A stretch of 64,000 bases of DNA, from positions 88,301,756 through 88,365,755 of the forward strand of contig OX104112.1 of the NCBI GenBank assembly GCA_944474755.1, written 5' to 3'. Of the stretch, positions 15,301 to 30,300 are shown piece by piece. The first letter of the stretch is position 1; each line of letters opens with the position of its first letter. The notes below the pieces were generated by a model. It was not told the DNA's origin, made no database searches, and worked only from the letters and a program-made list of their open reading frames with translations. This DNA comes from Limnoperna fortunei (taxonomy: Eukaryota > Mollusca > Bivalvia > Mytilida > Modiolidae). Both the position numbers and the translations under genes were made by a program.

Positions 15301-18300
15301 ACTGAAGCCATGTACTGGTAATTGTAATTAAAATTCAAACAAATTTTCAAATCAAGTTCAGTTTTCAAAAAAAATGCCTTTATACATAAAACTGGATTTA
15401 TAAATTCTGTATGAGGATATTATTACTATGATGTTCCTTCCACCTATATTTGACTTATCTGTGCTTGTTTCTTGTTACATTTTGTGTGCTACAATACTTG
15501 TTCACTGAAACCTAATGAGGAATGTATAACAAATGTTTATATTATGGTTTTCATTCAGCACCAATGGAATATACTGAAATTCTGCAATAAAGAATAAATA
15601 AATGTCTGCACAGATTGTTCTAGGGGTGTGTTGCATGATGGATAGTTAACATGTACTTTTTTTTGTCTAGAGTTATTTATACATAATGTATATATTGTGT
15701 ATTTTTGGCATGTAATTTAATTAGTGTATGATAAGCCATCAAGTCTATTTCCAGTCCCGGATTGTTCCGGATAAGGTAAATTATTTTATAATGCACACAT
15801 CACAAGTTTACTTTTCTTACAATAATTTTACATGTTCAGCATATACTGATACAAATTGATTGCTATTTTTTCAAAGTAACAATCTCTGTAGAGGCATGCA
15901 TGTTTAATCTAATCCAACTAACATGCTATGTTGTCGACTAATTAACGTAAACTGTCATTTATCTACACAGACTTTGGCTGTTTTGTGTCTGGTAGGTTAA
16001 TGTTTTCCATAGGCACGAACTAGGTCATAATATCATAGAAAATATTAAAAACAAGAAATTACTATGAATCAATTCCAGCTTTTGTTCAAGGCCTAAATAT
16101 TGACCCAGAATGATGCTGTTCAGTGTATGCTGGGACCAAAAACAATAGTTGTAAGTAATGATGTTACAGTAGACCACAATTTTGTCTTCTGTTGCACCCC
16201 TTATTTCATCTTACTGTGTGTTAATAACTCATTTCCACTCATTTAAAAGGGTATTAGAATATATTCCACTTTTAATGATAGTCAATTTAAATTATTTCCC
16301 CACTGAGTTAAAACATTCTACTCCTGAAGAGTAGGCATATTTCCCTTTTATTCCTTTGAAGATTATGTGCAGTAAATGATGTTTAAATGTCCCACTCTAA
16401 TGTAACATGCAATATTTGACAATATTGTCCTATAGTTTTTTAAATTCTAATAAGACCTGAGATAATTTTTCTATATATTTTTCCATGAAATCATTATTAG
16501 AAATAATGTGTTCCTCTCTCTTGTGGTAACAAACATGTTACCTATGAATTCACAATCTTAAAATCAATGTGACTGTTTGGTAAATGGCTTACATGATTTC
16601 TTGTGTCTTAAATTTTAGCCTTTGGGTTAGAAAGTACAATGTATTATAACGATTTACTTTACATAAAGTATATGTTTTTTGGCTTTCAAAACATTTTTTA
16701 TTGAATGTGTTCATTGAAATAAATATGGTACACAGAAAAGGCACTTTGAAAATAGGGTTATCTCCCATAGTTGCTTCACTAACCATGCATGGAAGTGATT
16801 TCAGTGTGCCTTTTCCTGGTACCTATCTATGTTTTAATGGAACACCCATTTATTTTTAATTTACAGAAGTAAATCTGAATGTTTTGTTTTTGGTCTGTGT
16901 ACTTTCTACCCAAAGGTCTCTGATTAATATCTGGTGAAGTATATCCAGCAATTAGGTTAACAATGTATGTATGTGCTATGCATTGTTCTAATTTGTATTT
17001 ACAGATTATGTTTTTATATTTATATACTTTTTTATGTAAATTCAGCAAAATATAACAATGTTTGTATAATTCATTTGTAAATAACAACTCTATAATGTTT
17101 CTCTAGGTATCTTGAGTTTGCCATTTCCTGCAGCTTTCTTCAAGGTAGCATTTAAAGTTTGTTAGAAGTGACTGACTTTTGTTTTAGTTTGTGTGTGTGT
17201 GTTGATGTGTTTGAATCACAGGCACAAGTGTGTCCATAAAATAAGGGTCAACACTTCTGATTTCTTGACATTTTACATAATATATTTTTTAATTCTTGTA
17301 TTGATTGGGAAACTGACGATCTTGTGCATTTATATTTTAATTAATAATAAGTTGGACAGTTTTGAATAGTACAATAACTGACAACATCAAACAATATAAT
17401 AGTTGTGGTTCTGGTTATTTAACTAACTTTATTTATACTCCTCACCCATATCATTTTTTCTGTTTGTCAAAATCTCCAGAGAATATAATTTTGTTTAAAA
17501 GAGTTTAGAGATTATTTTTATTTTACAAAATCAAGAGCTTATCCACACAAACTGTCAAAGATTTATACAAAAAAATTGTATGATTTTTGCTTTTTGGAAA
17601 CTTACATAGTTTGTTGTGTTTCATGCCATGATTTGTAAACAATAAAATGGAAAATGTCATAATGCATTTAGATCATAAAGTTGGACATCAATTTGAAATG
17701 CATATTTAATCATTTAATTTCAATTATTATCCCAAATTTTCTAGCAAAAACATTTCAATTTAACCAAAAACACAACATTTACTGTTTTTACTTGAAGAAA
17801 AGATTAGATTTATAAAAGCATTTTTGTTGGGTTAAAGGAAAGATTAAGATTCATAAAAGCATTTGTGTTGGGTTAAAGGAAAGATTAGATTTATAAAAGC
17901 ATTTGTGTTGGGTTTTCACCTTTATTGTTTTAAATGTTTGTAATTTAGGTTGAAAGGTTAAAAAGGAATGCCAGCTGTTTCTATCAACAGGTTCTTTTAT
18001 TACAATTGACAGTCTTTTTAATTTGTTTTTTTCTTTGGATTTAATTAATATTTTATTAAATTTTATGTACATTTATTTAAAATTATTGGTATAATTTTAA
18101 TAACCATACATGTACATACATTTATAATGTTTTTTGTCTTGTAATGGCTGGCCTTCCTTGAAAGCTTGCGTTGTATTAGTTGAGGTTTTGCCTACCAGCT
18201 TGCACAAAGAATACTGATAGTGGATTGTTCTAATGTTTATTAATTCATGTTTCTATCTAATCCTTTCAGTGTAGGATACTTTGTTACCATCACAAAGTGT

Positions 18301-21300
18301 ATATAATTAGTAAATCCTATGACAATCTTTCCTTATTTACACTTTTAATTGAGATTTGAGATTTCCAAAGCAATAGAAAAATGGAAACAGGAAACCCTTA
18401 AGGAAATTGTCACTCGTTTACTCAATTTGTGACCACATAATTCTATTTATGCAAAATTTTACTGAAAAATGTTTACAGAAAATTTAATATATATTTAACA
18501 TTAATGTTTGAAATGTATATTTTACACCCATAAAATAACGCTTTAATGAAATCTGTAAGACGGTCATGTACTTACTGCCTTAGTGTTCCCATTATATTTA
18601 GGAGCCCAAGTATACACCATCAGAATACATTTGGTAATAATTTAGTTTGCTTTGTAAAATGAAATCAGATTGGCCAATTCAAATGGGGTAACCAGGTTAT
18701 ATGATATAACTTTCTCTTGTCACATGACCTATTAAAAATAAAATTCAAATAGTGCCTTGACTTCATCACTGTTTTTACCAGTATTAAAGTTACGTATAGT
18801 ATTTCAAATTTCTGAACGGGTAATATTCTATAACCTGTTTTGGATTGTTTACACCATTCATAAAATACTTCATGGTTTATCAGAATATACCCAAATCAAG
18901 TAGACCAAGTTATATCAAATAACCTGTTCAGAAATTTGAAAGATTCCTGAATAAATACTATTTTCTTCCACTTTGTAACCAATTCTGTTAAGAATACAGT
19001 CTGTGTAAGTATTAAATGTTTATAACAATTCTGATTTTGTATGAAAAATGAAAACCATTAAATATTAATTTATGGGTGTTTTTTATACTTTACTTGATGT
19101 TAGGTATGTAAATTTATTTTTAAATTAAATTTCTGATTGAATTGCATCATAAAATTAAATGGGAAAACTGCTTTTATATTATATATAAAGTTAAAAATGT
19201 CTATTCACAGATGTCCCTATTGTGCAGATTTCCACCACCATTTTCCCAGTATTGGTTGGTAATCAGATAACTCTTGGTTGTAATGTCATTGCCGATCCAG
19301 CAGCTACATCAGTATATTGGACATTTGCTGACGCTAGTGGTAGAACTAATACCATTACTCAGACAACTAACACACAGAAATATGGAGGTGTAACACTCAG
19401 TTCCCCATCACTAATTCTATACAATGCACAGTTCAGTGATGCAGGAAAATACACATGTTATGCTATAAATAGTGTGGGAACAGGAAACAGCCAGACTGCA
19501 GACTTAGTTGTAAATGGAGGCAAGTTTTAGTCTTGATGTTTTTTTTTCAAATGTTCAATGGGTTTGATAACTAAAAATAAAGGGATTTGACTTCTGGGTA
19601 TAAATTGTGTTTTTTTGCTTTAAATATTCAAACAGTAAGTTGTATTTGTAGAAGAAAAAAACACTTAACATGTTGTCAATAGCAGAAAATCTTTAATTAT
19701 AAAGTTGTTAGATTATTCTTGTAATTTTCTGATGTTTTTCTTCTTTCTTTAAATGAAGTCTTTAGACAAATGAGAATCATGTTAAGAAAGTAATTATATA
19801 TATTTTTTTAATTTTGAATTTTGCACACCTTTCTTTTTAACACAACAGATAAAAATGTCTTATTTACTATTATAATATGTCACATGTATCTCCCCTTTTT
19901 AAGTGCAATCAAATACCGGAAAACTGCATAGACATGTGTGTACTAATGGTAAACTCTGTTGCATTGTTTTCAGAACCACCTAAAGTACAAATTACTTTGC
20001 CAAATTACAGTGTGGACTTTGGACAGTCTGTAACACTTGGCTGTACCGTAACAGCAAATCCACCACACTTCAGAGTTTTCTGGAGGAAAACCAGAAACAA
20101 TATTCAAACAGATATAATTGTATCCAGCAGCAATGGAAAGTACAGTGGAGCAACAGTAACAAACCCATCACTTACAATAAATAATGCAGCTTTAGACGAC
20201 CAGGCCAGCTATGTTTGTGGTGCAGAAAATTCAGTTAATTCAGCCGTCAGTACACAAACCATCCTGACTGTTACCGGAAGTATGTGCTTTATGTTATGCA
20301 TTTTACCATTACTTAAGCAGATCTTTCTGTAATCTTGCATCTTTTATAAATTGATTAGAACAAGGGTTTTGTTGTAATTTTTATGAAAATTTGAAAGATT
20401 TTCTATCTTTATTAAGTTTCCTTACTTTAAATACAGTTGTTTGTTCTTATTGTTGGCTTTTATTGTGGAATTAAATTATATATGTTATAAATATCTTTTT
20501 TAGACATTCCAGTTGTCAACATTAGGCAGAGCCAATACAGTGTAAATTATGGTAGTCCAGTTACACTTGAGTGCACAGTCACTGCTGTACCAGACTATAC
20601 TCATGTGTATTGGCAAAAGATTCAAAATGGCATCACAACTACAGTTGTTGTGAGTAACGATCCAAGATTAAGTGGTTCTACTAAAGGCACACCAAGTCTG
20701 ACCTTTTCTAGTACCAACCTTAATGATGTTGCTCAGTACATTTGCTTTGCTAACAACAGTGTTGGCATTGGACAGAGTAATCCAACAAGTCTCATTGTAT
20801 CTGGAGGTATGGATCTTTTTTTTAATGAAAACATTGTACCACAGTATGAACTATTTTTATGTTCTTGCATGTTAAAAATTAATTATTTATAAACTATTTA
20901 ACTTTGTTATGAAACATAAAATTCAGAAGTAAAAATCTTTTTCCTTCATATCGAGTTTTTATCTTGTTCTACATTCTAGCCTAGATACATGTAAGTGCAT
21001 TTTTATTGATTGCACGGAAAGTTTTGATTATTATTATTTCTTTAAAATAGCATATTTAAAATACTAATTAAAGTTATCAAACAAACCTTCATAAAATATC
21101 CTTAATAGAGAAATATAAAAATGCCTCCAATTTCTCTTGAGGTTTATTTAACAAACTTTTTTTAGTGTTTCTATCATATTTAAAGCCATCAAACACTCAA
21201 AAGAAGTATGCTTGAAAGAGTCATAAAACCATACGTCTTGAAGTTTATTAAGCAACCATTTCTTTCAGCTGTACCACAAGTGTTTGTGTCATCAAACAGT

Positions 21301-24300
21301 TACAGTGTTCCAGTAGGTGGCGCTGTAACTCTACAGTGTGTAGTCAATGCTAACCCTACTCAAACCCAGGTCAGATGGAGACGAATCATAAATGGAGTTG
21401 AAACAGATGTAACAGGGGTTGGAGCAGTCGGCAGTGGTAGTAGACTGACTGGATCAGAAGTCAATAATCCTTCCTTGTTTGTAACATTGGCTGATTTTGC
21501 TGATGAAGGCAATTATATTTGCACTGCTACAAATGCTGTTGGTACTGGCAGAAGTCAACAGACATTCCTAGATGTTACAGGAAGTAAGTTCTAGTTTGCT
21601 ATTAATGTGATTTTATTACCTTTTTATTACTCTGTTAAAAGAAATAGTCAACAATTGCTCGTACAGGTTGTTAGATCCTTTCTCTTCAGACTAAAATAAT
21701 AATATATTTGTTTAAAAAGTTGTATATCAACATCTAGATACATAATTAAAGTGAAAACAAAGATTTACACTTTGAAAATTGCACAAATATTTCGCCTGAC
21801 CAACAGTGGTTTTAAGTATATATCAAGATGTATTTGTAAAACTTTTTAAATAAATATATCACCAAAATATATCATCTTCATATAGTTGATTTTAGTTAGG
21901 TAGAAAATAACGGGTAATTAAACTTATATTTGCTGAATTTTTACAAATTACCCAATTGTCTTCTCTTGTTTATTCCACCTATATTGAAAATACTACAAAT
22001 TAAACATCACAGCTACATGTATCACTTTATTGTTTTATTTACAGCACCACCTGTTGTAACAGTGTCAGCTCTTGAGTTTCAAGGAGACTTTGGAAAGAGT
22101 GTTACAATGACATGTACCGTGAATGCCAATCCAAAGGAAACCAGAGTTTACTGGAGGATGTTGGTAAATGGTGTATTAACTGATGTTGACATGACTTCAG
22201 GCAGATACAGTGGATCAACTGTGGCTTCCCCATCACTGACTATTTCCAATCTCAATAAAGCCGATCAGGCATATTATCAATGTTTTGCTCAGAACAGTGT
22301 AGCTACTGGTAGTAGTCAGCAGACATACTTGAGGGTAATTGGAGGTATGTTGCATGTGAAATAAATACAATAATGACTTACAGTAAAATTGTTTAAGGGT
22401 ATATAGTATTTCCTACAGACCAAAACATACACCTTGACATGTTCCTTGTCTACGACTAGGATAATAGTGTTTAACACTCCATTTGTGGAGTCAATATTTC
22501 TAGATATCAACAGTAAAGAAAAATTGAAAAGTTCAAACTAAAATATATGTTACTCACTTTAAACCAACCTACCCTATAAAATGCAGTTTTTATTTAACTT
22601 TTTTGATAAAAATTTTATTATTATTAGCTATGTACAAATGCATCTTATCCAATTTAGTACATAAGTAAACAATTTTATAAGTCTACCCACTTATAGAATT
22701 TGTCAGTTGGGAAGGTAAAAATACTTTTAAATATGGCCTTACATATAACATTTTTTTGCTTTGCAGAAATTCCTGTAGTTACAGTCCAAGGATCTGTCTC
22801 TGTCACTCTGGGACAAAGTGCTGTTATTAGCTGTACAGTCACTGCTAATCCTGCTGCACAAACTGTCTTTTGGAGAAAATACAACAGCCTTAATCAGCTG
22901 GTAGACATTGACATGACCACAAATAATAACAATAAATATCAAGGGTCAACTGTTGGGACACCATCATTGACCATTTTGAATACTGTTTCTGATGATGCAG
23001 GAAGATATGTATGCTATGCCACTAATGCAGTAGGCACAGGCTTCAGTAGTACGGCAACCACACTAAGTGTTGTTGGAGGTCAGTTTTCCTTGTAAAAACT
23101 GTTTTTACAGAATTTATTATTGTTTTAATCGAAGATTAATCTGGATATTTAAGTGATAGGGACATAATGCAAACATAACAGATATTAGTTATATTCCATT
23201 ACAGTTTCATGGAAAGCTGTTTCACTTTTAGATAATTAATTTTCTTTTAAATTTTTGTTGTGTTCCAACTACAAAATATTCATTTTTTTACTTTACATAC
23301 AAAACTTATATATTTATCATCTGAAATTTAAAAGTTGTTTTAGTAGTGTGTTAACAGGAATACAATCATTGTTTGTTCTAGGTATACCTATAGTCAACAT
23401 ACCTCAGGACTCGTACAGTGTCAACATAGGGAACCAAATCACATTGGGCTGTACAGTGTCTGCTACACCAACAGAACATACCATCTACTGGACAAAGAAA
23501 GTTGGAACGGGTGCCGAGGTACAGGTCTCCAAAACCAACAGCGCCAAATATCAAGGACAAATAGTTAATTCTCCATCCCTGATCATTTTAAATACTGACT
23601 TCACAGACAGTGCAACATACTATTGTTATGCACAGAATGCTGCTGGAACTGGAAAAAGTAACCCAACGGTTCTCACAGTTATCGGCAGTAAGTGTACTTC
23701 CATTAATGTTAGTAGTTACCTGTAAACTTACATACATATTGCCCAGTACTCAGTATTCGTATCAAATTTGTTGACATATTGTTTTACCTATGTCTGTTTG
23801 TTGGTACAATTTGTATACGTCTTCTGCAAATAATAAATCCAACAATCTTTAAAACGGCTACATGTTGTGTATGACATTAACAAATTGTGTCTACTCTTCC
23901 TCTGAGGACGACTTGTTATTATTGTACCATCTGTGTGTCACAAAAGTTTGACCACCTACAATTTTAAATGGATTTTCCTTGAAAAATTGCTAGCTTGCTT
24001 AAAATAGTGTTACAATGATTTTATTGGACTTTTTGATTGGCAGAACTAAGATACATGATAATATTTTCCTTTTAGATCAACCAACAGTAACAATTCCACT
24101 GCCACAGTACTCAGTAAATTATGATGGTGCCGTTACAATACCATGTACTGTCACTGCCTCCCCAGCTGCCACAAATATTACCTGGAAAAAAATAGTACAA
24201 GGCGTAGAACAGAACATTGATATAAACCAAGTCAAATATTCAGGAGCAACGACCCAGAATCCATCCCTAACAATTAACAATGCTAACTCCAATGACAAAG

Positions 24301-27300
24301 CATTCTACGTTTGTACAGCCACTAATTCAGTTGGTACTGGCAGAAGTATTCAGACATATCTAGATGTGGTTGGAGGTAATGTATCTCACAATCATAGAAA
24401 CAAACGGCTTAATTAAAGATACTGCCCAATGGTTATTGGTAATGTTTACAGAGTTATATATAACAACATTTTAAATTCACAAATAAAATTAATGTAAAAA
24501 TACATTAAATAAACATATTTTCTAATCTCTAATAAACATTGTGTACTTAAATAGTAAGCAACAATTAATGTCAGATGTATACAACTTTAGTTTTAGATGT
24601 AAAACATTTTATGATTGATTGAAAAATAGTAAGTATACTTTGCTCCGTGAACAAAATTTAATTTATGTATCATGGTGGCCAATGCAAAGCAACTTATTGT
24701 GAATTCTACTACTTTTCTTTCCCTCTTTGAAACATTTAAAATAGTTTTAAGTTCAATAACTAATTATGTAGACTCGTAGTATTAATTGAATAAGCAGACC
24801 CTGCCTAAACACCTATCAAGTTACTCATTGTCATGTCAAGGGAAAAGTTAAATCTTGTAAGATAAATGACTATCTATAACATATGCAATCCCATAAGCTA
24901 ACATTAATCATAAGCTATATTTTATAATCATTGCAGCTATACCTACAGTCACTGTTGGATCAAACAGTTATTCAGTGTTGAAGACTAAAAGTCAAGAGCT
25001 GGTATGTAATATAAATGCGAATCCAGCCGCAACCTCTGTGCAATGGTATCGATATGAGAATGGACAACAAACAAATCTGCGTAATGTGGCAGGAAAGTAC
25101 AACTCTCCAACAGTAAATAGTCCAAACTTGATTGTTTACAATGCAGATGACCTTGACAGAGGATATTATGTGTGCACAGCAACCAATATAATAGGCAGAG
25201 GAGTATCTTCAACAACATTCTTAGATGTTACTGGAAGTACGTTTATCTTAATTCTAACATCTAATTTATGCCTTGTTTAGTTCATATAATATTTTTGCTC
25301 ATTATGGGTAGTATACAAGTGCAATTGATTGTTTAGTAAACATAATTAAGAAACAAATGTATTTTATGGAAAAAGTGATTTATTTGGCAACCTAGTGAGC
25401 AAAAAACAAAACAATTCCTATCTTCTTCAAAATCATTCCAGATCTTTATAGTTCCTGCAATTCCTGTATTTTCTGCATTGATTTGCAACTTTGTAAAAAA
25501 CTTGTATACACTAACATGTAGATACATAGTTTAGGAAAGATATTTCAAAAGCTAATAAGACAGATGAAAAAGTTTTAGTTAGATAATTCCAGCAATTTAT
25601 TATTTAGATGCACCATTAGTTACTATACCACTGACAACTTATAATGGCAACATTGGAGGAACAGTTACCATTGGCTGTACTGTTGTTGCTAACCCAGCAG
25701 CCACCTCCGTTTGGTGGCAGGTAATATCAGGTGGACAAAGTACAAATATTCTCCAATCAACCAGCAAATACAGCTTTTCAACAAGCAATCCATCCTTGAC
25801 CATCTCAAGTTTATCATCTGCTGACAAAGCTTACTATGTATGCTATGCTACAAATGATATCGGACAAGGAAACAGTGGACAAGCATACGTCAATGTTATT
25901 GGAAGTAAGTACTGAATATACTAATGTTTTAAATAGTGTTTAACACTATTTTCAGCAATGTCATTGTATCGTCTCCATTCAGATAAGGTTCAGAATTCAG
26001 CACAACTGGTCAGGCTCAAACTTGCAACCCCTGTGTTGACACACTACTGATTATATATACAAATATTGTCTTTGAAACAGAAACAAAGCTAAACAATTAA
26101 AATATTATAATACTGTTGGATATCAAGAAAAAAAAGGTTCTGTAAAGTTCATCAGTTAGTCCTAATTGTCACTATAAAGTCCTGATGTACTTTAAATGAT
26201 GAATGAATAATATTTTTATACATAATAGACCATATAACAACAATTGGTATAGATTTACCTGAGTACTCTGATAGCATAAAGCCAATTAGAAATACTTTAT
26301 TAAGGTAAGACAAATATGTTTAAGTAATAAAAATACTCTAACACCTAAACAGGTTGGAGTTATGTAATTTAAATGATATAATTGAGAAAACTACATTAAA
26401 CAATCAAGTTTCCCCCATTTTTCAGGTATTCCTATAGTGACTGTTCCCCAATCATCATATGATGCTAATATTGGGTCAAGTGTAACTCTACAGTGCACAG
26501 TCAGTGCTAATCCCACACATACCAGTGTTTACTGGAAGAGAGTGGATGCAAACAGTCAGGTGACTACCATCACCATCGACAACAGCAAGTATCAAGGAGC
26601 CACTGTCAACAACCCCTCACTGACTATCAATAACGTTCAAACCACTGACCGTGCCAGCTACATCTGTTTTGCACATAACACAGAAGGAGATGGTCAAAGT
26701 AACCCCACATATCTGAATGTAATTGGAAGTAAGTTTTATTCTACTCAAGATTGAAGAGATTTAATAAGACCTGGTAACCACTTACTGCTACCCTGTATAA
26801 GCTTAACAATACACTGTTATTTTTGTTTGTACACTTAAGGTTTTTCCATTATAAGCATAGTCAGTCAAAATGTTTCAAGTTTTAGCTGTATCCAATACCC
26901 TATTTTTGTCCCTGAACTAATTCCAAAATACACTGTCTAATCGTACCTTGTCTTATTTAAAAACAAATAGCTCTTGTGAAGACAAGTACAAGTTCATTTC
27001 TAATGATCTTCACATGTTTACATTGTTTTTCTTCATTGAATTGCTTGATTTATATTACAGGTCCTCCAATTGTTTCTATTGGTTCCTCCAGTTACTCTGT
27101 AGCCTTTGGTCAATCTATCCAACTGGTTTGCACTATCAATGCTAACCCATCACATTTTGCTGTTTCCTGGAAGAAAATTCAAAATGGAGTTGAGACAGTT
27201 ATTGATTCTAGTGCCATAACAAACAATCCTTCAAAATATGCAGGTGGATCCGTTAGTCAGCCATCACTCACAGTAAAAAATGCAGATAGAAATATGGATC

Positions 27301-30300
27301 AAGCATTTTATGAATGTTCTGCTACAAACAGCATCGGTACTGGAACCAGTTCCAGGACTTACCTTATGGTCACGGGAGGTAATTATATACCCATACATCC
27401 AGTTCTTAATTTATTTGACTTTTACTGGGTTTTTTTTGCTTTTTGGGATCACTTTTTAAAACAATAATTTAATAACCAGTTAAGCATATTGCTTTTAACT
27501 TGCAGTTCATATGAATACATGGAATTGAGGTACCTAATTTAAAATTTGAAATGGCTGGATTGGTATTCCGAGAAAGAGACACTGAAAAACAAACTGATGA
27601 TATTTTATGATGAAAATTTTACTACAAACTCCAATATTTTTCAGATGTACCACTAGTACAAATACCAAACAGCCTGTACAGTGTGGAATTAGGTCAGAAC
27701 TTAGTTGTCCCATGCACCATTACCTCAAACCCTGCCCACTACAGCGTACAATGGAAACGACGGGATGGCAATGGTGTAGAAACTGATCTGAATGTCAGTG
27801 ACCAAACTCAGTACACTAATGGAAATCTGAATGTTCCCTCTCTTACTATTTTGAATGCTGCAAATGACGACAAGGGATTCTACATATGTACTGCTACAAA
27901 TGCTGTGGGAACAGGCAGAAGTGGACTTACTTACGTAGATGTCACTGGAAGTATGTCTTATTTTATTTTTAAATGTTCTACTGCTTTATTTAAATTGCCG
28001 TTTTCACATTTTGATCTAATTAACATTAGTTTGAAAAGTCAGTACGAGTTCTTTGTACTGTCTTATTATATCTTATTGAATTAATCTTATGATTTGTTGG
28101 TATCAAACAATTCCAAACTTGGCAGCTGGTTTAACTTCACATTTTCATAACATGTGTCTGATCTAAAAAAAATGATGAAATTATAATGAAAATAATGAAT
28201 TTTATTATTATTATTATTATAAATCACATTTACATAGCACCCTTTTCATACATATACATACGCTCAAAGGTGCTTTACAAACAAAACCATACATTTTAAG
28301 AATATGATTAATAGAATCATAAGTTCCTATAATAAATTAAAACTTTATATAGAGAGTTATTAAAACCTAACAATTAAAAAAAAAAAATGTGAAATAAAAT
28401 TACACAACATATTGGTATGTAAAACGTCAAGAACATAATGCGCTGCATATTAAAGAGAATGTCTATGTGTATAGTTCATATATAGGATCGAGAAACATAA
28501 ATGTAAGATAGCAAAATTACGACTACTGTACTTCATAACACTGAAGGAAAAGGTATGTTTTAAGAGATTTTTTAAAAGAAGCAAAGCTGCTAGACTGGCG
28601 TAGTGTCAGTGGTAAGGAATTCCACAGCCGAGGTGCACACACAGAGAAACAGCGGTAGCTCACTGTTTTAGATCTGGATTGGACTAAAATCAATGTATTG
28701 TCTTGGGATCTAAGTGTTCGCTTTGGTGTATACAGTTCTAGCAGATTTCAATTACGCTGGTGCTTGGTTGTGAGTTGCCTTGTATGTAATTTAATAAATA
28801 TATTCAGAAACCTAAATTTTTCATATTTGTACAAGAACTGCTTCTTGATATTCTTTTAAAACATAAATAAATATAAACATTTTTAACAAAATATTTGTTT
28901 TGTTTTAGGTGTTTTGCAAGTGACAGTACCACAATCTGCATATAATGTTAATTATGGCCAAACTGTTCAACTTGTGTGTACAGTCACAGGAACTCCAGCT
29001 GTTCAAGATGTCTACTGGGTAAAGATAAGAAATGGCCAATCCACAACAATCAGAGCCTCCACTGACCCAAGCAAATATTCTGGTGTATCATTAAGTAATC
29101 CCTCTCTTACTATTCTGAATGCCAATGAGGTAGACACAGCTGTCTACAGATGTTATGGTACAAATGCTGTAGGCACATCTAACAGTCAGCAGACTCAGTT
29201 AAATGTTATTGGAAGTAAGTTTTGTAATGTAAAATATGTTACACATGTTTAGTAAATGTGGTTTCATTTCTCATAGAAAATGAGTTTTATCATATGACAT
29301 AAAGTAACTCGTCAGATATGCTGTATTTCTTCAAGATTTGAAGTTTTTTAGGCCAAAAAATGCTGGTCCATTAAGTAAATTTAATTTGCACATATTTACT
29401 ACTTACAGAAAAGTATTGTTGACATATTTTTTGCATTCCAGGTGCACCATCCGTAACTGTTGGTCAAGGGTATACAGTTAACTTGGGAAATTCTGTCACA
29501 CTTCAATGTACAGTTATAGCCACACCTTCAGCTACAAGTGTCCGATGGAATAAGATCCAAGGTGGTATCTCATCCCCAATCGATGTGGTAAATAATCCTA
29601 CAAAGTACAGTGGCTCAACTACATCTATTCCATCATTGACTATATATAATGCTGACAACAATGATCAGACTTCATATACCTGCCAAGCCACAAATGCCGC
29701 CGGCACTACCGTCAGTACACAAACATCTCTGTCAGTTGTAGGAAGTAAGTTATGTCACATTCTACGTGTACATGTACAGTGAACCCTCGTTACAACGACA
29801 TTCGATTTAACGGAATATTCAACATCCGACAGGATTTCAGTGGGAACAAACGTGTCCACATGTTATATATGCTCGATACAACGACATATTCGGTTTCCGA
29901 CTCCGACTGCGTCTATCGGTAACAAATATACCAAAGCTAGCATAAAATAATTCGTTACAACGACAAATTATCAAGATTTACATGTGAAAGATTATCTTTG
30001 TCCAGAGAATTTATTTTTCTAACGGTTAATAGCACAGGTGAACACCTGTTGCTGTTGTGTAATTAACCTTGAGTGAAATTTCCGTTACAGAACTAAACGA
30101 TGATAGAGATATGGCTTCATTAAAAAGGTGTCAAACACTATTTAATATTTAAATCTTCAAATATTTCAGAAAATTATTAGCTTAATTACAAGTGTGTAAA
30201 GATTGAAGCGGCACATCAGAAATAGGATAATTACCGAAAATCGGTCTAATGTAAATAATCATAATTTACAATTAATTTTTTTGTTAAAAAAAAAAGAAAA

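Larger units (their letters stand above)
14949..19210 (+). other. Intron 14 (4262 bp)
   Basis: The longest intron, dividing the alternating A/B exons from the mostly B-type block. I find no missed Ig exon. It holds a three-copy 40/41-bp tandem repeat (17802-17912), an inverted-repeat cluster (18690-18946) and short GT runs near 17193. Minus-strand frames at 16589-17087 and 17851-18072 show no domain. Confidence 0.6.
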
